Origin: Brasenia schreberi
Lineage: Eukaryota; Streptophyta; Magnoliopsida; Nymphaeales; Cabombaceae
Assembly: GCA_036023115.1 (NCBI GenBank)
Contig: JAYKKT010000089.1
Coordinates: 22,129,001 to 22,193,000 of the forward strand
Reading direction: 5' to 3'
Length of the DNA: 64,000 nucleotides
In this document: piece by piece, positions 55,871 to 64,000 of the stretch
How the letters are laid out: every line of letters begins with the position of its first letter
Position numbering within the stretch: the stretch's first letter is position 1
Made by a program: the position numbers and the translations under genes
The notes under the pieces: generated by a model
Seen by the model: only the letters and a program-made list of their open reading frames with translations
The model's database searches: none
What the model was told of the DNA's origin: nothing

Positions 55871-57474
55871 ACTGAACCGGGAAAACTCACGCAACTGAAA
55901 ATATATAGATATAGCTATATCTTAGTGGCTGTCGAGGCCAAAATGGTGCGTGAGGTGCTTCAGCAAGTGCTCGAGTGTCTTTGGGTGTGAGTGTGTAATT
56001 GAAATGACAAACTCACACGACTTAATGTAACAACCCAGAGTGAAGGCTCAATGCACACGTGGGTGAAGTGTGTAAATTGAAGACAACTCACGCAACTCTT
56101 ACTAGAGTCTTTGGAGTAAGAGTGAAGGCTCAATCGTGCATGTGTGTGCTTGATGTACAAGATTAAGAGCTAAAGCTCAAGTGCTCGTGTGTACTTCGTG
56201 TATCAAGCATTGTTATTACATCCTGGGGGGAGACAAAGCTCTGTTAATACAACCCCGTATCCAAATTGAATAGAATGTAGAAGGAGATATGTAAATACCG
56301 AATTTGAAACACTTACAAGTGATTCGGATGTTTGTCCACTCCAATCTACACGGGCTTGTGCTAACTTTACAACCACGGATGGGTCTCCTTTGAAGCTTGA
56401 GGCGTGAAGTGGCTGGCCGGAGCCTTTGAGTTTGGTGGGCTTTTGGCTTGAGAGGTGAAGGTTCACGGCAAGAGGTTGGCGAGTTTGGTTTAGGATAGGT
56501 ATGGTATGGGAGCTACGGGTCTTAGTGGGTTGTATGGGGTTATGGTATGGTGTGAGATGCGTGGGAGCTAAAGGTCACGACTGGGGTGTTAGGTGGGATG
56601 TGATACGGTGTGTGGTGCTTGGTTGGTGGTTCCAGGAAGGTGTTGGGGATATGGTGTGGGAGTTGGGTGTAAGGATGGGGTGTGATCAGTTGTGGGTGTG
56701 TGGTAGGGTGTATGGTGAGGCTAGGTCGGCTAAGGAGGGTTGAGGTCGGTGCTGGGTAGGTGGTGGTGTAAGGCGGTACTGGGGGTGTGTAGCTAGGTTA
56801 TGGAGGTGGTAGGTCGGTTAGGAGGTGGTATGGTGACAGGTCGGTGGAAGATCGGCTAAGACGTCAGTGGGCGCCAGGTAGGGAGTTAGGGCGCCAGGTG
56901 CTAAGGCAGGGCGACAGGCACTGGGCGCCAGGGAGCGGGAGTGAGGCGGTGCAGGAAAGGCAGTGCGGGATGCGTGCGTGGCACGCGGGGCGCGCTGCGG
57001 TGCGCAGGGGGGTATAAGGCAGTTCGGGTAGTTTTATGGTCACACGGGAGACTAAGGTTGGGGTCGGTTAGGGTATTAGGGGAGTGGTGGTTTGGTTTAG
57101 GAGTGTTGTGAGTGTTTAAGTGAGGTGGATTAGGGTAGGTCTAAATTGGTTTAGAAGGGTTAAGAAGAAGGGTTTAGGGAGTAAGTTGGGCTTACCTTTT
57201 AGGGTCGGTTTAGGGTGTACTAAAGCTCCAATCAGCCATCTTCAGCCTTCTTGTTCAAGCAAATCCGCCTTTAATCAAGGTGGTGCAGCCCACACTAATC
57301 TCCTATTTAGCCCACAATTAACCCACTAAACAAAATGAAGAAAGCATTAAGCACTCACCTTAATACCCTCTCTCTCCTCCAAGCTCCTCCAAGTGGATTT
57401 CACGTGAACTCTTGGAGACCCCCTCACTCCTATTTATAGGCAAATGAAGTGGGTCTTGGGTATGGGTCTTGGGT

Positions 57475-57740
57475 TTAGATCGTGGAATCCATGTCCGATC
57501 CAAACACTATTTGGATATGGATCTTGTATCTCGGATATTTTGAGATCCATATCCGATCCAAATCCAACATTTTTATGGATATGAATCTGGATATTTTGGT
57601 CCAGATCCGATCCAATCCAAACACTATTTGGATCCAATCCAAATCTAAACACTATTTGGATCGACCCAAATCCAAACACTATTTGGATATGGATCTGGAT
57701 ATTTATGATCCAAATCCAATCTAAATTTTCTCTGGATGGT
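57475..57740 (-). repeat. Short-repeat zone in LTR-H U3
   Basis: Irregular repeats of TCCAAACACTATTTGGAT(C/A) and GATCCAAATCC, most containing the palindrome CCAAA...TTTGG. Shorter versions, GGATCTGGA...TCCAGATCC, lie at 37,915-38,010 (F) and 53,935-54,010 (G). This is likely an enhancer-like or nuclear-factor-binding zone (inference). Confidence 0.7.
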
Positions 57741-58356
57741 CCTTCTTGGATTTTCGAGGCAGATGATCTGTGCGGGCCCTAGCTTCATCAACGCTCCGTC
57801 TGGTATTGGGTTTCTCCAATCTTTGTGATCCGGACTCCTTTTCGCCTTTTTGGACTCTATTTCTGCTCATTTCTGACTCTTTCGGTTCAGATTCTTGATG
57901 CTTGGGTGAGGATGTTCGATCTAGCTTCCTGGTGCTTCCTGGCTTGCAATCGGCCTCTTGCTTGGGCCTTCCTTTTGCCTTTTAAAACTAGCTTTTATGA
58001 GGCTAGGATGCTCCTCCGGGCTCTAGAATCTGCTTTTGAGCCTGCTTCTGGAATTGGCCTTTGTGGGTCACTTGTTGGGGTGCTTTCTCGATCAGGTGTC
58101 GTCTTTGCATGCTTCACCTGTTCGTCTTTGGCTTCTTGGAAAATGGGGCTTAACCTGGGTTTAAAAAGCTCCTATTTTGACATGGGGTTTCAAAACACTA
58201 TTTATATGTTTCAAAACACTATTTACAGGGTTTAAAGCAATATTTACAGGGCTTTGGGAAGGCTCCTAGGTTTTCAGAACTCAAAGTGCCTTTTTGGAGT
58301 TGATTTTGTAAACCAGGTATGTTTTATGAAAGTCGTGGGATTTTAAGGTGTTTACA

Positions 58357-58369
58357 AATACCCCTCTTT
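58357..58369 (-). other. Polypurine tract of element J
   Basis: Minus strand AAAGAGGGGTATT directly before the LTR TGTAAACA. This is the expected second-strand primer site of an LTR retrotransposon. Confidence 0.8.
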
Positions 58370-59072
58370 GGCATTATCCAAATTGATTTGAATAATGGCA
58401 AAGATGACAACACCCCTGTTTAATGTCTCCCTGGATTTGTCCATGAGAATATGGGATCGTCCCAGTTTTTAGAAAACATTTTCTTTTAAGCTTGGTAGAT
58501 GGAGATTCTCGCCAAAGGAGACATACCTACATGGTTCTAGTCCTAATTGGAATTGATGTAAGCTTCCATGCGTGAATATGAATGAGAGGCATGGGATGAT
58601 ATGATAGGAAGTATGGTCTCCTAGAGACTTAATTTTTTAGTTGAACTTGGGAGTCTTATGAAGACCTGCTGCACCAAGTGAACTGGTCTTATGTTGTTCG
58701 ATGTTCGAGGATTTTATAAACTCGTTTTTGAAAGAGGAAAGCTCCTTTTAGCTTCAATCCTAAGGACTTCAGCTTTTTGTATTTTCCCTTTACTTGATTC
58801 TTGACACTCGCTAATCTGGTGGAGGTTTTATAAGAAAATCAAGCCCTCTTTCAAAATTCCTATGCCTTACTTAGACGTCTAACTCTCAAACAAGATGAGA
58901 TTCAAGTAAGTAAATCCTATTTTTACTTTAAGACTCCTTAGAATGAACCTTTCTTCACCTTGGGATAAGTCGCAGGGATGGAAAAGAGTTTACCACGGTC
59001 CCTTCTGGAGTGTCCCGTGGTTTGAGGCATAGAGGCGGAAAACTACTTTTTTTGAGCTTTTTGGCCTTTTTT
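58370..59072 (-). other. Element J 3' noncoding region
   Basis: No open frame of note. A cccacgggacactccagaag stretch (reverse of 59,003-59,025) resembles the element B tail at about 51,485-51,515 (accacaggacgctttagaag). Confidence 0.6.
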
Positions 59073-60986
59073 CTATTTTTTTCGTAGAGGGTCTCCCTTT
59101 GGGAGTATTTTTTCTTTATTCCCTCTTTTCCATAGAATACACGTTTTTTCTTTTGTTTCAACTTTCTTTTGGGAAAGAGACTTTGCAATAATGCTTATGA
59201 GAGTCTTATTGGTGGCTTCAGCTTGGCCGTTGCCTTGAGGGTAGTAGGGCGATGAGAAGTGGTGAGTTATGCCATACGTGTTACATAACTTAACCATCCT
59301 CTCGTTTTTGAAGGGGTTACCATTGTCGGACACTAAATCCTTTGGAACCCCAAAGCGAGCCAAAATATTTTTCCTAATGAACGCTACTACATGTTGCCCC
59401 TGAACATTGATCAGGGAGGTAGCTTCAACCCACTTGGAAAAGTATTCGGTGGCTACTAATATGAACCTATGCCCATTTGATGCATGAGGAAATATTGGTC
59501 TTATCATGTCAAACGCCCACATGGTGAATGGCCAGGGGCTGACCACGGAATGCAATGAAGATGATGGGATATGGATGGCGTGTCCATGCGCTTGACATGG
59601 ATGACACTTCCTAACATGGTCATGGCAATCCTGCTTTAAGGTGGACCAAAAATAACCTGCTCTAAGTATTTTCATTGCCATCATATTGGCATTAACATGA
59701 CCTCCACATTCTCCATCATGGAATTCATGCATTGTTATCCTAGCCTCCTCTAGGTCAACACACCTTAGTAAGATACCTGTAAAGCTCTTTTTATAAAGAA
59801 CCCCTCCCAAAATCGTATATCGGGTGGAAATTTTTCGAATGAAAGCCTTATCTTTGGATGTGGCATGTTCGGCAAATACCCCATTTTCTAAGAAACATTT
59901 TATGTCGAAAAACCAAGGTTTTTCAGTATCAGTTTGGTTGTTTTGGCAAATCTCAAGATCGTGTGTGGATGGAGTGGGCGAATGCCATATTTCTAAGGGA
60001 CTGGTTCCCAAAGTGGGATCGACCCTTAGGGCTGAACCCAAGGATGAGAGGGCATCAGCTATGCCATTATCCTCTCTTCCTACGTGTGTGAGAGTACACG
60101 ATTTAAATGACTCGACCAGCTTGGTGGCCAACTCGTGGTATGGAAGAAGTTTTTTGTTTTTAACTTGCCAAATCTTTAACACTTGGTTTATGACAAGTAA
60201 AGAATCTCCAAAGACTTCGATGCATGATGCCCCTAGAGTTTTCAAATTTTTTAAGCCTTGTATGAGTGCTTCATACTCGACTATGTTGTTGGAACACTCA
60301 AAATCTAGGCGAATGGCTATGGGTATTTCTCCCTTTTCAGGGGATATGAGGACGATGCCTGCCCCAGCCCCTCTTTGGTTTCGAGCCCCATCGAAGTGCA
60401 TCTTCCACACTTCGTTTTCATTTAAACAGTTTGATAAAACATGATTTTGAAATTGGTTTTGAAATATGCCTTTATTGAGCATTTTGTCTAGTGTGGGGTA
60501 CGCATCTTCCAAGGGGAAGTCGGCCACATAGTCGGCTAGGGCTTGGCCCTTGATGGATGTTTGATGGTGGAATTTGAGGTCATACTCCATCAAGAGGAGC
60601 TGCCATTTACCCAGCCTACCTATGAGGATGGGTTTTTCAAATAAGTGCTTGATGGGATCAAGCCTAGACACTATCCAGATCTCATAAACTAGGAAGTAGT
60701 GTCGAAATTTCTGGCAGGCCCATACCAAGGCCAAGCAAGTCTTCTCCATGGCTTGATAATTTCGTTCATAAGCCAAGAGAGTTTTTGAAATGTAATAGAT
60801 GGCATGCTCTTTATGGGTATCATCCTCATATTGAGCTAGTAATGCACCCAAAGCATTCGCATGCACAGAAATATAAAGTAAAAGAGGTTTTCCTTGCTTT
60901 GGAGGGTTTAAAACAGGAGGATTAACCAAATACGCTTTTAGTCTTTCGAAAGCTTTTTGGCAATTATCGTCCCATATGAATTTCAC
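59073..60986 (-). pseudogene. Element J RNase H, archaeal RNase H and integrase
   Basis: 637 codons open. RNase H 1 (residues about 1-150) has LLLYISVHANALGALLAQYE, where the usual first catalytic Asp (Y-x-D-A-S) is absent. Archaeal-type RNase H (about 195-320) has HFDGARNQRGAGAG, VEYEALIQGL, FGDSLLVIN, REDNGIADALSS; D199, E239, D261 and D311 form the catalytic set. Integrase has the zinc region (H423, H430, C461, C464), then D493 in WAFDMI, D554 in VSDNG and E590 in GQAEATNK (35 residues apart, DD35E). WAFDMIRP has Arg where Gly is usual. From residue 604 (SLSQKK) the sequence is the tail, so the core end and the C-terminal GPY/F-type domain are deleted. It is read from the same frame as a polyprotein, so Met1 is not a real start. 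Confidence 0.88.
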
Positions 60987-61033
60987 CCCTTTTCTTAAAA
61001 GTTTGTTGAAGGGTTACCATGTCTATGATGGCT

Positions 61034-62284
61034 CTACACTTGGAGGCGACCTTGGAGGCTACAAATTTGCGTGAGATTGGAGGGTGGAGTCATGTCTATG
61101 ATGGCTCTACACTTAGAGGGGTCAACTTCAATGCCCTTTTGGCTTACCATAAAGCCTAAGAGCTTACCAGATTCGACTCTGAACACGCACTTTTGAGGGT
61201 TTAGCTTTACTTTGTAAAGCCTAAGCCTTTCAAATTTTTTTTGCAAGCATTCGATATGAGTGTATCACGTTTTTGATTTAGCCAAGAGATCATCCACATA
61301 TACCTCTACGAGCTCATGAATCTGATCGTGAAAGATCGTAGTCATAGCTCTTTGGTAGGTGGCGCCAACATTTTTCAAACCAAAGGGCATGACAGTATAG
61401 CAGTACGTGCCCCAGGGTGTTGTGAAAGCAGTTTTAGCCTGATCTCTTGGGGCTAATTTGATTTGCTTATATCCTGGATAGTCATCCATGAATGAAGACA
61501 TTTCATGATTTGCATCACTATCGACTATCAAATCAATGTTAGGCAAAGGAAAGTTATCCTTTGGAGTGGCTTTGTTCAGATTTCTAAAATCGATGCATAT
61601 TCGAATTTTCCCATTGGATTTTCGAACTACAATAATATTTGACATCCAATCAGAATATGCAATGAGTTTTATAAAACCGGCTTTTAGCAGATCTTCTAAA
61701 CCCTCGTTAACCTGCACATGCACATTCGGATGAATCTTTCTAAGCTTTTGCTTTATGGGTTTTGAATCCAAATCTAGGGGAAGACAATGCTCTATGACTC
61801 TTGGGTCTATACCCGGCATGTCTTCATACGTCCATGCAAACACATCGATATAGGTTTTCAAAAATGCAATGAATGATGATGCTTCATGCTGATGCAAACA
61901 TGCGCCTATCTTAATGTGTTTGGGCTTGGTTTCACTTCCTAGGTTGATCTCTATGAAATCCCCTCCTATAGCATTTGAAGGTTTTTCAAAATCGAGAATT
62001 TTATGAAACTTTGGGAGCTCGGAGGTTGGATCTTCCTCCGGGCTTTGATCATTCTTGAGAGTATTGAATCCTAGGGAATTTGAACTTGATGTTTGAGTTT
62101 TAAAAATACCTGGTTTTTTACTTAGAATTTCAACGGGTTTCGAAGCTTTTGGTCTTGTTATGAAGACAACTTTCTTTTCGAAATCCTTGGCCTTTTCCAA
62201 ACTTTTATCAAGAGCTAGTATGTATAGGATTTTGTTTTTGGTATTTTGTACATTTTTTATTTTTTTTTTATTTTTGCAAAGCAA
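61034..62284 (-). pseudogene. Element J linker and reverse transcriptase
   Basis: Lys-rich linker (NKKKIKNVQNTKNKILYI, SLEKAKDFEKKVVFITRPKA), pre-RT (AFLKTYIDVFAWTYEDMPGI), then RT: KQKLRKIHPNVHVQVNEGLE, SNIIVVRKSNGKIRICIDFR, FMDDYPGYKQIKLAPRDQAK, CYTVMPFGLKN, YVDDLLAK. A TGA at 61262-61264 separates YVDDLLAKSKT from the in-frame remainder HIECLQKKFERLRLYKVKLN, GKLLGFMVSQKGIEVDPSKC to 61,034. The Y-V-D-D box is intact. LTR retrotransposon RT copies RNA to DNA in the particle. Confidence 0.88.
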
Positions 62285-62455
62285 GGATATTTGGAGCTAT
62301 ACAAACAACAATTTTTTTGGTTTTTGCACAAATTTCTAATGTTTTTGGTTTTTGAGGTTTTTCAATTTGTTTTTGAATTTCGGTTTTTTCTAATTTTTTG
62401 ATTTTTGGTGTAAGAAGGGATCTTCCATCATACCTACAAAGGAAAACGCCACAAG

Positions 62456-62944
62456 TTAGACTCTAAACAAGAGGTCTAAATCATAGGTTTCTGCTTCACT
62501 AGGCTCCAGGGCACCCTTGACCCAAGTGGTCACAAGTGGGGGCTCTGGTGGTATTTTGGGAGTATAGCTGATCCCATATCGGCTTGGGTTGGCTCTAGGC
62601 AGTATGGGCTCTAGGAGACCCTGGTTTTGTGCCCCTAGACTTTTATATGGCATATACCCCATATTCAATAGCATGTTCCATGATTTTTTATTTTTTGAAA
62701 AGTTTTGGTATAAGTCATGATTCTGGAACTTACTATCGTCCATGTTATGCACATATGGCTTTTTGTCTAGGGGTTTTGGGAATGGACGACACTTGGTCTT
62801 TCCTAGGATCATGATGGTTTTGAGTGGGCTAGCCTTGGGCTGCCCCTTGATACACAACACTTTCCTAGGGTTTTGAAGGACGAGCTTGGGTGGCTCGACC
62901 AATACTTGCCCCAGGCTGGACTCGTGGACTTGAGAACTCGACAA
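62456..62944 (-). pseudogene. Element J protease-RT spacer frame
   Basis: 162 codons open: PPKLVLQNPRKVLCIKG, LLNMGYMPYKSLGAQNQGLL, RANPSRYGISYTPKIPPEPP, VTTWVKGALEPSEAETYDLD. Element B has the same order at 46,633-47,110 (MLNMWYAPYKGL, GLGYTPSIPP). Conserved among copies but without a recognised catalytic domain. It is probably part of the polyprotein, separating protease and RT. Confidence 0.7.
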
Positions 62945-62956
62945 GCAGGGGAAATT

Positions 62957-63751
62957 CTATATTCCCTGAAGTTGAGGGTGACTCTCACATAGGATTACCA
63001 CAACTTGGTTTTCAAAAGGGATTTTGACACACCTATGGATGGCGGACGGCACAGCTCGCAGGCTATGTATCCAAGGCCTTCCCAACAATAGGTTATAGTG
63101 GGGGTGGATGTCCAAGACATGAAACAACCCCATGTGAGTTATCCCTCCCGTTTCCATGGGTAATTCTATGGATCCTAAGGGTCTAGACGCATTCCCATCA
63201 TATCCAGTGATCACGATGGGGCTTGGGTTCACGGAGGTCAAAGTGACTCCGATTTGATATGCCATGTGGAGAGGAAGGATGTTGAGACCTCCTCCCCCAT
63301 CAACTAGGTACCTATCCAGAGAATGGTGATTCAATACCACCTCGATATGCAGGGCTTGGTCCTGGGATTCATATGGTCTTTTGATATCCTCTAACGAGAA
63401 CACGATGGATGTTTTTGCACCTATAGACGCCACTTGGGTTGACAAGGACTCCGGGGTTATGTTTGAGCTAACCTTGGCTCTTTCTAGAATTTTCTCTAAA
63501 ACAAGTCTATGCCTAGGCGAGGTTTGTATCAGCTCTAGGATGGACATGTTAATTGGAATCTTTGAAAGATGATTTTTAAAATCATACAAGGTTAAAACAA
63601 CTTTGCCTTTGTCCGTTTTTGGCGAGACCTTAGGAATACATGCTTTTGAAGGGCCAGGAACACTGACCACTTTTTTAGTACTTTGTAGATGCGGGGGTTG
63701 ATAGATCCTTCCTAACCTAGTCACCTCCCCCACGATCAACCTAGGGCTCAC
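62957..63751 (-). pseudogene. Element J protease region
   Basis: 264 codons open: NMSILELIQTSPRHRLVLEK, VVLNHHSLDRYLVDGGGGLN, ILPLHMAYQIGV, VITGYDGNASRPLGSIELP, FHVLDIHPHYNLLLGRPWIH. The catalytic Asp is in VDGGGGLN: D-G-G, where most retroviral-type proteases have D-(S/T)-G. The rest of the fold is conserved, so this is a variant active site or an inactivating change. Confidence 0.8.
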
Positions 63752-64000
63752 GCCTATGATGGCTCTATTCGTGTGCTTTGAAGCACCTTGAATTTGTAAA
63801 ACAGGTTTAACCGGGGCGGGCTTTTACGCACTCCCCGGATTACTACTTGTGCATGTAGCCAAACCAGAATGAAATGCATGCACTAGACTCTTTGAAATTG
63901 AGAGAGCACATACCTCTTTGCCCTTCCCACTGGTACTTGCGTGGTTGGGGAAGGGTTCTTTGAAAATCGCTTGGGCAGGCTCTGGTGACTCAGTGACCTG
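63752..64000 (-). pseudogene. Element J gag-protease junction, cut by the window end
   Basis: Continues homology upstream of the protease (minus). Broken frames; gag itself is outside the window. Confidence 0.5.

Larger units (their letters stand above)
55647..58356 (-). mobile_element. LTR-H: 3' LTR of element J, minus orientation, end truncated
   Basis: TGTAAACACCTTAAAATCCC start at 58356 (minus), next to a polypurine tract (58357-58369). It holds a TATAAATAGG box (about 57,430-57,440), a CCAAACACTATTTGG-rich zone (57,480-57,735), the R motif (about 56,213-56,256) and gggcccgaaggtcgccaacg units at 55,658 and 55,771. It stops at 55,647 against LTR-G, head-on, without its TCTACA end. Confidence 0.8.
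58370..64000 (-). mobile_element. Tat-lineage Ty3/gypsy element J internal region, minus strand, continuing beyond the window
   Basis: From high to low coordinates: protease (63751-62957), spacer (62944-62456), linker and RT (62284-61034), RNase H 1, archaeal RNase H and integrase (60986-59073), noncoding tail (to 58,370). It is the least damaged polyprotein in the window, with 637-, 339- and 264-codon open stretches. The integrase C-terminus is deleted, a TGA lies in the RT (61,262-61,264) and a small rearrangement lies at 60,987-61,090. The 5' LTR and gag must lie beyond 64,000. Confidence 0.9.

Noticed and set aside
1..64000. tRNA, rRNA or CRISPR arrays, and any bacterial-style operon
   Set aside because: No cloverleaf, ribosomal or regular spacer-repeat pattern was seen. 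The regular repeats found are LTR-internal, LINE-leader or microsatellite.

Overview
This is a stretch of plant nuclear DNA, most likely from a flowering plant, in which almost everything is transposon-derived. The evidence is plant-type intron-split gene relics (translationally controlled tumour protein, universal stress protein), an RTE-clade LINE ending in a GTT-repeat tail, hAT DNA transposons with 8-bp target duplications, and Ty3/gypsy elements that carry two RNase H domains, which is the signature of the plant Tat lineage. There is no operon structure, CRISPR array or bacterial feature. I cannot name the species.

Layout. 1-1,130: a fragment resembling an LTR. 1,174-8,738: a decayed TCTP gene, exons 2-5 on the plus strand. 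One small hAT element lies upstream of exon 2. Intron 2 holds a larger decayed hAT element with a second small hAT nested in it, flanked by a perfect 8-bp duplication. 8,739-10,963: no gene recognised. 10,964-11,709: the last two exons of a universal stress protein gene, minus strand, undamaged, with the 5' exons not found. 12,220-12,307: a 50-bp LINE stub between perfect 19-bp duplications. 13,789-17,098: a nearly full-length RTE LINE between perfect 17-bp duplications. 17,960-19,700: minus-strand plant-mobile-domain-like remnants, partly tandemly duplicated. 22,400-23,560: a degenerate RICESLEEPER-type hAT transposase.

26,440-64,000 is a nest of Tat-lineage Ty3/gypsy elements and their LTRs. 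Element C (minus, 26,440-35,710) has a 5' LTR and primer-binding region, and a solo LTR (A) interrupts its pol. LTRs D, E and F are stacked at 35,711-42,065; F is a 3.3-kb solo LTR with a near-perfect 5-bp duplication. Element B (plus, 42,755-51,754) has a 5' LTR, primer-binding site, gag, protease, RT, two RNase H domains and integrase, all carrying lesions. LTR pieces I, G and H (51,755-58,356) lie in alternating orientation. Element J (minus, 55,647 to beyond the window end) is the best preserved pol, with a polypurine tract next to its 3' LTR and a deletion of the integrase C-terminus.

I found no convincing new multi-gene system. The most interesting signals are in the LTRs: a covarying stem-loop near the U5 end, a conserved R-region motif, a TATA box set in an inverted repeat, and telomere-like CCTAA-rich tracts. 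The other notable signal is the GATACG-rich subterminal structure of the hAT family. Only the stress-protein exons look potentially functional; every other coding region carries stops, frameshifts or deletions.
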